Shown: one piece after another, positions 45,089 through 55,330 of the stretch
Layout of the letters: every line of letters starts with the position of its first letter
Numbering within the stretch: position 1 is the stretch's first letter
Assembly: GCA_030765055.1 (NCBI GenBank)
Contig: CM060955.1
Location: 96,998,647-97,062,646, forward strand
Length of the DNA stretch: 64,000 nt
Direction: 5' to 3'
DNA from: Mantis religiosa
Lineage: Eukaryota; Arthropoda; Insecta; Mantodea; Mantidae
The notes under the pieces: generated by a model
The model's database searches: none
What the model was told of the DNA's origin: nothing
The model's input: only the letters and a program-made list of their open reading frames with translations
Made by a program: the position numbers and the translations under genes

Positions 45089-46315
45089 ATGGCATCATCT
45101 GAAATTTCAGACTACATTGAACTAACCAAATTATGCATAGAACAAAATTTCTTCCAGTTTCAAACAAAATATTATCACCAAACTTCAGGGTTAGCAATGG
45201 GCAACCCACTATCACCCTTCCTGGCCGATCTGTACATGAGTGCATTAGAAATAAGGATCAACAAAGGTTTCCCTTGGATGTTCAAACTCTGGCAACGATA
45301 TGTAGATGACATCTTTGCAATAGTACCAAAAAAACACATCAGTGATGCACTAAAACTTTTAAATATCCAAGAAAAAAGCATCAAATTCACTGTAGAAATA
45401 GAAAAAGACGAGCATTTACCATTTTTGGATCTAAAAATAATGAGGAATAAAAACAGACTAAACTTTGGCATTTACAGAAAACCAACACAGACAGACAACT
45501 ACATAAAAGCTAATGGCTACAACCCAAGATCCCACAAACAGGCAATCTTCAATAGTTTAGCACACAGACTGGTAAACATCCCTCTCACAGCAGAAGAATA
45601 CAAAACAGAATACAACAAAATAATTGAAATAGCACAAAAAAATAACTTTCCCAAATCAATAGTGGACAAAAAAGTGAGCTTAGCAAAAAAGAAGAAGCTA
45701 CTAAAGGAAACCACAACTCTCTCATCTACAGAAACTAATATGATTTTCAAAAAATTCACTTACCATCCATGGGCCTATGATAAATTCAAAAAAGTCTTCA
45801 AAAAACAAAATATTCAACTAGCACCAGTCAACCATTTCTCCTTAAAAAACCTAATTTGCTCAAACATCAAAGATGCCATTCCATCAAACAAAAAATCTGG
45901 TATATATCAAATTGAATGCAATGACTGTAGTCAAATTTATATTGGAAAAACAAAAAGAAATTTAGAAACAAGAGCAAAGGAACACTTTAGAAACATAAAA
46001 TATAAACAATTAGAAAAATCAGCAGTTGCCACACATTTTTGGGAAAAAAACCACAACATAAATCCAGAACCAAAACTACTGAAACATATATCAGGAAAAC
46101 AAGAACTATCCACATGGGAACAAATCTTCATTTCAAAAAATAGGAACAAAGTATTTAATTTCGACATCCCCCAGAAGGATTTGTTCAGCAAGTTCCTTGA
46201 GCCGCCACCAGAGGAGACCTGTGACAAGGTATCGTCAGCTACACCAACGAGAATCAGTCGAGAGCCGGCCGATGATAGAGGCAAAGCCTCTGAAACTAGT
46301 TCCGGAAAAATTTAA
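45089..46315 (+). CDS. PLE reverse transcriptase / GIY-YIG endonuclease, N-terminally truncated
   Basis: An open frame of 408 codons. RT palm: HQTSGLAMGNPLSPFLADLY (residues ~31-50) and QRYVDDIFAIVPKK with catalytic YVDD (~70). Thumb region: YRKPTQTDNYIKANGYNPRS. A Lys-rich linker is followed by SGIYQIECNDCSQIYIGKTK (GIY then YIG, with the CxxC insert usual in PLE enzymes), then R-N-LETRAKEH with the catalytic-region Arg, and a Glu in WEQIFISKNRNK. The RT fingers (PRLYGLPKIHK block, seen in the 41-kb copy) are absent, so it cannot make a full enzyme. The frame overlaps the hammerhead at its end. The lack of stops suggests a young insertion. Confidence 0.88.
   Translation: MASSEISDYIELTKLCIEQNFFQFQTKYYHQTSGLAMGNPLSPFLADLYMSALEIRINKGFPWMFKLWQRYVDDIFAIVPKKHISDALKLLNIQEKSIKFTVEIEKDEHLPFLDLKIMRNKNRLNFGIYRKPTQTDNYIKANGYNPRSHKQAIFNSLAHRLVNIPLTAEEYKTEYNKIIEIAQKNNFPKSIVDKKVSLAKKKKLLKETTTLSSTETNMIFKKFTYHPWAYDKFKKVFKKQNIQLAPVNHFSLKNLICSNIKDAIPSNKKSGIYQIECNDCSQIYIGKTKRNLETRAKEHFRNIKYKQLEKSAVATHFWEKNHNINPEPKLLKHISGKQELSTWEQIFISKNRNKVFNFDIPQKDLFSKFLEPPPEETCDKVSSATPTRISREPADDRGKASETSSGKI
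46265..46305 (+). ncRNA. Hammerhead ribozyme motif (type I, PLE type 1, copy A)
   Basis: CCGG; CCGATGA (U4 is C); extra T; helix II AGAGGC-AAA-GCCTCT (6 bp, perfect); GAAA; C-TA-G; TT; CCGG. It is complementary to the motif at 39793: together they imply an ancestor with CTGATGA. U4 is a conserved core base, so this copy may be impaired. Confidence 0.68.
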
Positions 46316-46870
46316 AAGTAAGTGTTGTCTAGTGTCTTTAATCGACTCTCTTTAAAGTTAATTTATCATAACAACACTGTTTTCAACACTTCCAAGAAAG
46401 TGAAAGTAATTATATTGATCGTGTTTTACAAGTTGTGTGAAAAATACCCAACTTTAGCAACTGAGGACGTTAATTTGTCAGCAGAACTAACCGGTCTTTC
46501 AGGACCAAGTATCAATGCTGCTCAAAGTGAGGTTCTGAAAACAGCAGGCTTTCTACTCCAGGAAAACACTGAAAAAGAATGAAGCCTATTGTGGAAAGTG
46601 AATGTGATGAATGTTAAAAATGTTATTCGTAGCAGCAAGGTTCATAGCTTATTTGTAAAAAACGAGCCACTGCAATTACAAGAGTGCTTCAAGCAATAAA
46701 CAATGATCCCATTTAGCTGAGCTTTGAAAAATGAGCTTCTACACCATTCTTCATGATATAGGTTTTGAATTTGTGAACAGAAGCAGAAAAAATATAATTG
46801 TTGAGCATGATATATTGTTGTGGCGAAGGAATTATCAAAGAAAAGTTCAGAAGTGAAATCGTTTCAGCAA

Positions 46871-48236
46871 TTTGTCCGTTGTCAGATTCCAATTAGGTAT
46901 GTAACTTTTTTTTTCAGTTGCATGCTAGTAGAACTTTAAAGTCATTGCCAAAGTGGCTACATGCAGTTATTTAGCACTGTTATTCCACAGAAAGACCCAT
47001 GCCTTAATTTTTAATTTATAAATGAAGTGAGGTTATGTGATGAAATCAAATATTTGAGTAACTGTTGTAAGTATTCAGTAATTTTTTAGCGTACAAAAGG
47101 AAAAATATATTACACAGTAGACACACCTTTGCATTTAATCTTAACATAAAAGTGCTATCACATAAGCTACTCAAACATCGAAAACGGCAAAGCAAAACTT
47201 TTCAAGTTCGTTGAAAGCGTATATGCTCAACACATGGTTGATAAAATGACATGGCAATTCCTTCCAATCAGAGTCACCTGCAGAGTAATACATTGAACTG
47301 CTTTGTTTAAATCATATAAACTAAGGACAGCTCCGGTATATATAGAGTAATTCACTCACTGGGGTCTTATATGTAAATAGATAACTGATTAGATAACTCT
47401 ATGTAATGTTTATTATCAAGCAGTAATAGATGTTTATGCTGGTGGATCATTTAATGATTAAGGTAAGACTTAATGTTTGTCACAGTCACTGTTTTTCATG
47501 CAACAGTTTCTGCAAGTGTTATATTAAGATTATCCATGAATTAGTTACAACATTTTAAGCAATCTTAAAATTATAAATGTAAAAGATAAATTGTGAAATA
47601 ATGAAGCATGTATAGCTGACATAAGAGAGTGGATTTTCATGTTTGTAAATGAGGAATTAGCTTCTCTCTTTGCATTTCATTTATTATTGTCTGGTATGCT
47701 GTTTAGGAACACAAGAGCCCATGAACTCTCAATATTTGTCTTGTAGAAGCCCTTTTCATCTTTTCATTTGTTATTTGTATTTACTGCGCTCACTCCTTTA
47801 GAACGTGTAATAAGTAGACGGATATAGCATGAGTATGTGGCAATGGCCAGCATGCCCCTTGTGCTAGCACATCATGTAATGTTTAAAGGTCTGTGCATGC
47901 TTAGACAACAAATGTTACAGACAGGCATTGGTTGGGTACACCCAGATCATAGCACACTTACAATGTACACGTTAATTCACATTGGCAACGCCAGAGTTCT
48001 TGGTCATCTCTGGAAAGTGCTACTATCTCCTAATACAAATACTGTTTACAACTCCTGGCACTATCAGCTACTGTTGCTTTAAATACAGTGTTATTACAGT
48101 CCAGTTTTTAGACATGTTTTGTTTTAAACACTGTGATAAACTTGGAATATGTAGGTGATCAGCAGGTGAGACAATTGTGAGTTTCCTAGTACATCAAGTA
48201 CAACTAGTGCTTTAGCTCAAAACAATTATTCTTTAA
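46871..48236. other. DDX49 intron, unassigned part
   Basis: No further domains recognised. It may include the 3' part of the interrupted DDE element, whose TIR was not found. Confidence 0.4.
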
Positions 48237-48342
48237 ATATTAAAAGCAGAAGCATTATTAACAGTGAAGTATTCTTCATTTTTGAGTTTGATTTATGAGT
48301 CACTATGTTTACACTCAAACTTCACTTACTTGTTGTATAATT

Positions 48343-48380
48343 GAAACGTTTTCAAGATCATTCAATCTCATCCTCAGCTG
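48343..48380 (-). ncRNA. Hammerhead-like motif in PLE type 4, repeat R1
   Basis: Minus strand: CAG, CTGAGGA (fits the box), extra T, GAGATT-GAAT-GATCTT, GAAA, ACGTTTC. The core boxes are intact, but the sequence after GAAA does not give a clear helix III or a helix I partner for CAG. Homologous to the better sites, probably inactive. Confidence 0.45.
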
Positions 48381-48751
48381 TTTGGTGACTCAAAATCAAT
48401 TATTCTTTGTTGTGTGCAGCAACCGACCATGAGGTTTTCAAATCTTTGTGACTGTTGAACTTCTCTCAAGAGGTAGTTATGAACTCAGTGGATTCCATTT
48501 TATGAAGTAAAACAAATAAACTGGCTTACAAAGAAAAAGTTGTAATAAAGCCACTAGGAAGGCCGCAATCCAATTTGACAGTTGGGTGTGTTACAAAAAT
48601 CAGAAGCGGGACTGCAGGTGCAAATTTAACAATGTATACACATAAATATTAAAAGCAGAAGCATTATTAACAGTGAAGTATTCTTCATATTTGAGTTTGA
48701 TTTATGAGTCACTATGTTTACACTCAAATTTCACTTACTTGTTGTATAATT

Positions 48752-48789
48752 GAAATGTTTTCAAGATCATTCGATCTCATCCTCAGCTG
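48752..48789 (-). ncRNA. Hammerhead-like motif in PLE type 4, repeat R2
   Basis: Minus strand: CAG, CTGAGGA, extra T, helix II GAGATC-GAAT-GATCTT (6 bp with one G-T), GAAA, ACATTTC. As in R1 helix III and the 3' strand of helix I are poor. The inverted copy R3 (49240-49280) has TAAA in place of GAAA. Confidence 0.45.
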
Positions 48790-49172
48790 TTTGGTGACTA
48801 AATGAACATTCCTCTTCTTCCACTACTACGGTGCTCCGATGCCTCTGCCATCTGGTGTTAGGGGCACTAAGTTTTAATACTTCATTTAATTCCGGGATTT
48901 CAACATTTATAACTTTATCACGGCTTTTGGTTATGAATATTTTTTCCCAAATATCCAATTCTATGGGTGTACTTAAAGATTTTAACAGTTTAATGTTATG
49001 GCCAATGTTGTGGTTTTCTGTCCAAAAATGGTGTGACACTGCAGATTTTTCTGTTTGTTTCAACTTTATGTTCCTCTGGTGTTCTTTTTGCCTGGTTAAC
49101 AAGTTTCTCTTAGTTTTTCCTATGTAGCTTTTTTCACAGGTTTCACAATTTATCTGATAAATAAATTCCCGA
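48767..49172 (-). pseudogene. GIY-YIG endonuclease fragment of PLE type 4
   Basis: Minus strand from 49172: GIY, one extra T, then YQINCETCEKSYIGKTKRNL, LTRQKEHQRNIKLKQTEKSA, HFWTENHNIGHNIKLLKSLS, IELDIWEKIFITKSRDK, and end at 48767. Same domain order as copy A with about half the residues identical. The frameshift at the GIY motif and the absence of RT make it a relic. Confidence 0.8.
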
Positions 49173-49343
49173 TTTCAAAGTGTTGGCAGAGGGATTGGAG
49201 CACCGTAGTAGTGGAAGAAGAGGAATGTTCATTTAGTCACCAAACAGCTGAGGATGAGATCGAATGATCTTAAAAACGTTTCAATTATACAACAAGTAAG
49301 TGAAGTTTGAGTGTAAACATAGTGACTCATAAATCAAACTCAA

Positions 49344-49911
49344 ATGTATATACAACCTGTAAATAGATATGCGGTTGCAGTATTAGAAATGCGCTTTTTG
49401 CCTTCCGTTCCTTATATTTAGCTCTGAAGTGAGTAATTGGACAAAATTAGGAGGTGCCGACTTGGTACATCTTAGTGAAAAGATAAAGAAGCACGGAAAT
49501 TCACACTGACATAAGAACGCATGTATTCCATTCGCCATGTTTGGTCATGTGAATATTAGTGCTCAGCTGGACAGCGCTTACAGACTGTCAGTAGAGCGAC
49601 ACAATGACAATTTGATAGGAATAGATACATTCTTTCTAGGCTGTATAAAATTTTGTGGAGCGTTTGAGCTAGCACTCACTAGTAGTAGTAGTGGTAGCAG
49701 TAACAGATAGTGCTAGTGTGCATTTTAAGTGTAGGTCTTGAGAACACCCACATTTTTATTCCATGAGCTGCCACTGATGCTGACTGACAAAAGGAAGAGA
49801 GGCACTTAACGACATTCTCTCCTTGGGAGAGAAGTGAGCAGGCATTACTAAAATGTAACCTATTTTCAGCACAGGATAATAATTATAAATTCAGATCTTC
49901 ATTATTTTATA
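49344..49911. other. DDX49 intron, unassigned part
   Basis: No recognised feature; a short AGT repeat lies near 49680-49695. Confidence 0.4.
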
Positions 49912-50263
49912 TAAATATAAACGGTAATTGTTGGGTATCACAGAGTAAGCAGTTCTGAGTGTGGCGGCAGATTGGTGGTCAAAGGTCAGTGTGTTAGGAA
50001 GTGGGGGGGGTTAGCTACTCTACTAATCTCTGTTTCATATAACCTTGCCCCGCTGAAATGTATCACTCCGCATTCAACTACCTTCCCCCTCACCCTTATT
50101 GGCTAATGCTTTCGCGCCATAGGCCATAGGCGGTGCCCTCCCGTCACATTTAAACGTGCAGTAAACGTCATAATAATAGCCGGGAAGATAAATAAAATCA
50201 TACAAATAAAGATGTGAAGGCATGCAAAAATACAAGTTTATAATGAACTGAGCAAGTTGAAAC

Positions 50264-50284
50264 TGACTGACTGACTGACTGAGC
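50264..50284. repeat. (GACT)n short tandem repeat
   Basis: Five units of a CTGA/GACT tetranucleotide. Confidence 0.9.
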
Positions 50285-50469
50285 AATGAAACTGAAAGAG
50301 TTTATAATGAAAGGCCTTTGGCCTTTTCCACTGGGATGTTTTAAACCAGCACACATACCTTTCAAAAATGCTTGTCTTTCAGTCTTAAAAGTCGTGTCAC
50401 GCCATACCTTACTTCTCGTGTGTTCGTGTATATTTTGCGATTTGTATCTCGGTACTGTCTGATTGTCCT

Positions 50470-50953
50470 TAAATAACGTCTTCGCCACACAGCAATATTG
50501 CTTCTGTCTTTTAGCACATTTTTCTTGCCTCTTTTTTCATTCACAAACCCCAGCTGTATAAGCAATCTGCTGAAATTTGGTAAATCTGCATCCTAATTTA
50601 CAGCAGACGAAATGTTACTTATGTTAGGGAGTTCGTTTCTAAAGAAAAAACTATGCACATGACGACGCACAACACTTTTCACGTATTTTCTCCGAGCACG
50701 CACTTTTGTTTATTCCTGCTTTTGCCTGGAGTGGTAAGTTTTCCCGTTTTCTCAATTTCACATCGCGATGTTCCTACGGATCTAACACTCACACCTGTAA
50801 CTTCAGAGCACAGCTGTTCGACTTCTCTCACTGACAAAGACGGATTCTTCTCTGTGAGTGCATTAAACACATGCACCACATTCTTTTTCCGCCTGTTTGT
50901 AAAGAATTATCCTTGCGATACTTCAGCGAAAAACTGGCGGTAGACTCTGCCAT
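50470..50953 (-). pseudogene. Transposase of the inner element, N-terminal pieces
   Basis: Minus strand: MAESTASFSLKYRKDN at 50953, frameshift, then VVHVFNALTEKNPSLSVREV, EQLCSEVTGVSVRSVGTSR (helix-turn-helix), GKLTTPGKSRNKQK (basic TPGK motif); after stops, 50565-50470 gives LGFVNEKRGKKNVLKDRSNI and AVWRRRYLRTIRQYRDTNRK, the segment before the first catalytic Asp. No DDE triad was seen downstream. Same group as the fragments at 1, 14.6 and 46.4 kb. Confidence 0.7.
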
Positions 50954-51499
50954 TACACATATAATAAGTACACGCGCAATAATCGATCAATAAAATAATT
51001 TTCCTCGCGCACTGGGTACAACACACCGTCGAATGGCGATATATGACTAATCCAGTTCAAAACAAGGTCAGTGATAAAAGTCATATAAACAAATATGTCA
51101 TCACTACCGCTAAATCACGTGCTATCGTGCCATGTGCTTGAGAGCAAAGGAACCTCCTCTTTACTTCGTTTAAGAATTAACATGCATTTCAGATAAATCA
51201 ACTCTGTTGTGTAATATGTTGAATTAAAATAGTTACGAAAATATAAATTTGACAATTCTCTTCCAACATATAAAGATATATCACCATGTTAAATAACGAA
51301 CTAATTTTTACCGCACGACAGTCTATACTACAATAGTAGCCAATGAGAGGTGATTAGGTCACGTGACCGTTAAGAGATGCGGGGCAAGCTTATGTGAAAC
51401 AAGGTATAGATTCTGGTGTCAGTATAGCCATGAGTGAGCAGAAGATTGATGATTGGGTTTAAGGGCGCTCAACTTCTAGGTCATCAGCGAGCAGGAGAT

Positions 51500-52060
51500 T
51501 CATCTGCTGTGCAACCCATATGACTTTGTGGTTTAGTGGCAATTTTTGACCTTCACTGGGCAGGCTTCATCCTTCTGTCATCACTCTTTGCTCACCATTT
51601 TGGATTCCGGAGCTCATGTCTCATCACATGCAATGATTTGCCTCAAAAAATTCCCTTCTTGCCGGAATCGATTAAGGAGTCTCTCACAGATCTCCAACCT
51701 GGCCTGTTTTTGCTGCTCGGTTAACAACTTTGGAACCCTTGAAGCGCTAATTTTTCTGAAGCCGAGATGCTTCCTAATAATGGTATGAGAACTACGAATG
51801 CTGACACCTACTTCTGATGCAATTTCTGGAACAGTTGAGCAGCGAGCGTCTTCAATAAGTTCTTGAAGAGCACGGATGTTCTCACTTGTGAGAGTTGACC
51901 TTGGGCTTCGAACACAACTTTCATTTTTCACAAATCCTCAGCCCAAGTAAACACTTGATTCTGGGACAATGTAGTGTCCCCAAACTGTGCCCTAATAAGC
52001 TGAAATTTTTGAAGGTTCAACCCCTTCATTGGTTAAAAACTTTATTATAATGCATTGTGC
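51500..52060 (-). pseudogene. mariner-like transposase fragment of the outer element
   Basis: Minus strand: about 52050-51960 reads FLTNEGVEPSKI-like text, then GHYIVPESSVY (decayed). 51931-51614 is open: RSPRSTLTSENIRALQELIE, DARCSTVPEIASEVGVSIRS, GFRKISASRVPKLLTEQQKQ, RLEICERLLNRFRQEGNFL and IIACDET, which corresponds to the first catalytic Asp block (TGDETW). WVHHYELRNPKW-like text follows with stops. The C-terminal catalytic half is absent. Confidence 0.78.
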
Positions 52061-52459
52061 AACAGACCAAGGAATCTACTGCTCACTGCTGGCTGTACTG
52101 ATGCCAGAATTCAGCAGAGTAGCTAACCAAGCTATTTCCCCCTTCCTAACTCACTGACCTTTGAGCCCCCAATTTGCCATCACACTCAGAACTGCTTACT
52201 CCGTGATATGCAACAATTGCCATTTATATTTGAATCACCTTCGTAATTATGTAAGAGTATTTTGCATCTTAGTTGCTCTAGAATATCACAAAATTATTTC
52301 ATCTTTCTACAGGCTGCTGAAACTTACAATGCTGGAATTACATCACTGCTATAGGAAATGTCACTGCTATTACTAGCATGCAAAAAACCTGTTTATAAAG
52401 TTAGAGTTGCTTAAACATATAGATGAAATAATGAAATAAAGCAAGTATTGATGTCTCAC

Positions 52460-52660
52460 CATTAACTTTGTACTCCTTAAGTTTCGTGTTGATGGCTCCT
52501 TCAATTGCATGTAGCAATTTTATATCATGTGGTGTGACAAGTGATATAGCCATCCCAGCACGCCCTGCTCTTGCAGTTCTCCCCACTCTGTGAATATAAT
52601 CTTTGGGAGCATTTGGTAATGTATGATTAATCACCAACTCCACAGCAGGAATATCCAGTC
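52460..52660 (-). CDS. DDX49: DDX49-like helicase, exon with motif VI
   Basis: Acceptor CCTTGCAG; two bases complete Gly. Encodes LDIPAVELVINHTLPNAPKD (after the SRG of the previous exon), then YIHRVGRTARAGRAGMAISL, the HRxGRxxR motif VI that binds ATP gamma-phosphate in DEAD-box proteins, and TPHDIKLLHAIEGAINTKLK. Donor AATG/GTGAG; one base carries over to the last exon. Confidence 0.95.
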
Positions 52661-53119
52661 CTGCAAGGATTGTTATGCCATCACATTAATCTAACTTTTC
52701 TATAAAATAAGCAACTGTTCACTTCAACCTTTGTTGTAAGTGATTTGGAAATGCACTAAAAAACTTATAGGTATAATGAGAACTAAAGTGTATTGATTTA
52801 CAGAACTCTTAGCTGCACTAGAAAAAATTCTAATATCACTATTGTATGATGTGCTCCTCTTATTTCACTTAATAAATGTTTAACTATATATATAAACTAA
52901 TGAACCTAAGCAAGACAAAGTAAGAATTTTATGAGATACTTAACATTTGCTGCATGATACTTGAACATGGGAGAACTTAGACTTAACAATGATTATTTTG
53001 AAAATGTTGTAGAAAATAAGTGAAAATTTTTCAAGATTATGTGCAATACATGTGAGAAACCAATACTCTACTTTTCTTGGGCATAAAACAGAACCACTTA
53101 GTAAGAAATTTCAACTTAC

Positions 53120-53274
53120 CTCTGCTAGCAACATCAGTAGCTATCAATATCCTTATAATATTGGATTTAAACTGCGCTAAAGCTGCCAATCGTTCTTTTT
53201 GTCGTATCATGGCATGAAGGGCTACATTTTCAAATCCCACCTCATTGAGTGTCATATACAGCAGCTGACAGTTC
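53120..53274 (-). CDS. DDX49: DDX49-like helicase, exon with motif V
   Basis: Acceptor CATTGTGTTAG; the first base completes Lys. Encodes NCQLLYMTLNEVGFENVALH, AMIRQKERLAALAQFKSNI and IRILIATDVASRG, where ATDVASRG is motif V of the second RecA-like domain. Donor AGAG/GTAAGT. A 459-bp intron separates it from the motif VI exon. Confidence 0.95.
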
Positions 53275-55098
53275 CTAACACAATGCAGAGAAGAAATATG
53301 TTCATTTAAAAGGTTTCAAAGATTAAAAATGTTTCTTATTTCAGATAATGACATGCATCATCACTCCTGGTCACCACAGAGTGCAATATTTCTGTTGAAC
53401 TCTTGTGCTTTCAGTTCTTGCTTAGTGGTTAATGAAATGATTTTGCCTTTCACAAAGCAAAATACTCTTGAAAGATATTTTGACCTATACAAAATTTTAG
53501 TCCTGTTAAATCTAGCCAAAATACTCTATATTTCCAGAATATTTTGTTTCTTGCACCCCTACAGTCTTATGCATGTTTAACTCAAGCGATGGGCTATAAA
53601 GTACCACAATCTTACATTTTTGCATGAGGCAACACTGCTAACGATTCCATCAGTCTGTTACACTTGCTATTCGTTCATTGTTCTTTTGAACATATGTTGA
53701 TACAGTCATATCCTATTTTGCAAGTGTGAAGGATTGTTTACAGGCATACATGTTCAACATTGTCGAGCTGGGCTATAAGTTCCCCACGCACCTGTCCACA
53801 TAAGTAATATCATTTTACAGACTTGCAGTCATAATTATGAAGATGTGAGTGTGTGTGCAAGCAGTAATAATAGTAGCTAATTATACTGTAGCAAGAAAAA
53901 TTCTTTTTCACATAGGAGAATAACTCTCGAGGAAATGAAGATATTCAACCAACTGCCAAAAGACCTAATAGACAGTGGCAAATCAAGTGAAGAAGTAGTA
54001 AATTGAATATCATGACGACAATACTGATTCTGAACAAAGTGATGTAGAGGAGTCTATGTCTCTTAGTTCTGAAAACTATTTTTTGGGGGAAAGATAGCTA
54101 TTGCAAAATGAGAAGAGTGGATTTTTCAAAGGATGGTAAAATAAAGAGAGGATCAGTAAAACATTTCCTGGGCTGAAAAGTTCAGCAAGAATTCTTAGAG
54201 ATGAACTCTCACCTTTCATGCCATTGTCAATTTTGACATAAATGTCTTAAAAATGTGACATATACTGCTACTTTCCATAAGAGACATTACCAAGTTCTTT
54301 TATATCTATCTCTATGCTTTTATGTCAGTAAACTGTTAATCATACATTCCATTTATGCAAGAGTGTAATGATTTTGTTCACATTGCATTCAAAAGCAGCG
54401 TATGTGGAAATGGTTTGCAACATTGGTTGCAAAATTTAACTACCTGTTAATAAAGAAAATAGGCCAAAAATATAAGTATCTTTACATTTTAATGTATATC
54501 AATATGATTAAAATATTGAGAAATGAATGTGGGGCGTAGAATACCATGAGCGCGTAGTTAGTGTGCCCGCTCTTGGGTTAATGGGTATTAAACTGTACTT
54601 GCGAAACTTTTCTGGTAATTTTTGATTTTGTATGAATAACTGAGATAGTCTACCTGGAAGCCAAAATTTACATTGTTAAAAGTGTGCACATGCTGCAAGA
54701 ATGGCTAAAACAATTGTTATGAAACTTAGTAAACAACGCACCTTAGATCCTGCTTAATAAATAAGCCATACCTCATACCTTATTGTTGTCCAAAAAGGAG
54801 TGGGATATTTCTAATATGGTATTAAATTAAATTATCTTGTCTATTATTAATTTCTTAAAAAATTCTACATAACAAAAGTTCATAACCATTTAAGTTCTAA
54901 TTGACTGCAAACATAAGAAAGGGACACAAGTGTTTTTGCTTTTAAACCTTTTTCTTATGCTTCAATTCTTATTACCATTCCGGAAAAAAACAGTTTTATT
55001 ATTGATTTTCAGAACTTAATGTGACATGTACATTCATTAAGAGAGGCAGAAAGAGATAACAGAAGGTAAGAGAGGGATGAAAGTGAACAGAGAAAAAA
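53275..55098. other. DDX49 intron, unassigned part
   Basis: No element recognised between the exon and the SINE at 55099, although part of 53900-54500 could be an old repeat (an IDQYH-free stretch with several stops). Confidence 0.35.
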
Positions 55099-55330
55099 CC
55101 TGCCTCGGTAGTGTAGATGGTAGAGTGTCTGCCTAACGTTCAAGAGGTCCCAAGTTCGAATCTCGGTCAGGGTGAGTTACCTGGATAAGGTTTTTCCGGG
55201 GTTTTCCCTTATCCTTAAAGATGAATGTCAGGTAGCTCTAAGCTCCATGGGCCCAGATTCATTTGAGCATCATTTCGCCAATTTCATTCATCGTCCGTTA
55301 TGACTTAACGTTGGAGGACATAAATTACAA
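55099..55330 (+). repeat. tRNA-derived SINE, major family
   Basis: CCTGCCTCGGTAGTGTAGAT, GTCCCAAGTTCGAATCTCGG with the B box, AGTTACCTGGATAAGGTTTT, CTTATCCTTAAAGATGAATG, CATTTCATT-like and GGAGGACATAAATTACAA. Inserted in a DDX49 intron in the opposite orientation to the gene. Confidence 0.92.

Larger units (their letters stand above)
45048..46407 (+). mobile_element. 5'-truncated Penelope-like element, copy A, with 15-bp target duplication
   Basis: Flanked by AATTATATTGATCGT at 45033-45047 and 46408-46422. The left 40 bp (TAACTTTAAAGAGAGTCGAT, AAAGACACTAGACACT) are an inverted copy of the 3' end (46325-46365), then RT sequence starts abruptly. An inverted fragment of the 3' end at a truncated 5' end is a known PLE insertion pattern. 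Contains the ORF 45089-46315 and a hammerhead at 46265-46305. Confidence 0.93.
44950..46870 (+). pseudogene. DDE transposase fragment interrupted by a PLE
   Basis: Left part to 45047 ends GKPLKNGKRQIILIV. The right part from 46408 continues in register after removing the PLE and one copy of the target duplication: VFYKLCEKYPTLATEDVNLS, AELTGLSGPSINAAQSE, then TAGFLLQENTEK. Near 46680-46850 are LQAINNDP-like and HDIGFEFVNRSRKN segments, the block before the first catalytic Asp. It resembles KNVVHVFNALTEKNPSLSVR and EVTGVSVRSVGTSR of the element at 50.9 kb. Confidence 0.75.
48237..49343 (-). mobile_element. PLE (type 4) with two direct and one inverted terminal repeats
   Basis: Repeats R1 48237-48405 and R2 48647-48806 are direct copies (AGCAGAAGCATTATTAACAG, TTGATTTATGAGTCACTATG, ACTTACTTGTTGTATAATTG). 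R3 49226-49343 is inverted relative to them. The GIY-YIG fragment lies between R2 and R3. Direct plus inverted terminal repeats are typical of PLE partial tandems. RT sequence is missing. Confidence 0.78.
50031..51407 (-). mobile_element. Inner DDE transposon nested in the mariner-like element
   Basis: Ends are imperfect inverted repeats: left CTGTTTCATATAACCTTGCC and right, reverse-complemented, TTGTTTCACATAAGCTTGCC, both followed by CCGC and later by CACC-CT-ATTGGCTA. TA dinucleotides border the junctions. It encodes the transposase pieces at 50470-50953. A second, internally deleted copy starts at 63684. Confidence 0.68.
49912..52230 (-). mobile_element. mariner-like TIR element interrupted by another transposon
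   Basis: TIRs of about 115 bp: 49912-50028 and 52112-52230 (reverse-complemented) share AGTAAGCAGTTCTGAGTGTG, AAAGGTCAGTG, GTTAGGAAG and GGTTAGCTACTCT. Removing the inner element (about 50031-51407) leaves a mariner-like unit of about 0.9 kb containing the transposase fragment at 51614-52060. Confidence 0.75.

Noticed and set aside
46322..46582. An 86-codon frame after the PLE that could look like a new gene
   Set aside because: Its first third is PLE terminal sequence and the rest is the interrupted transposase fragment.
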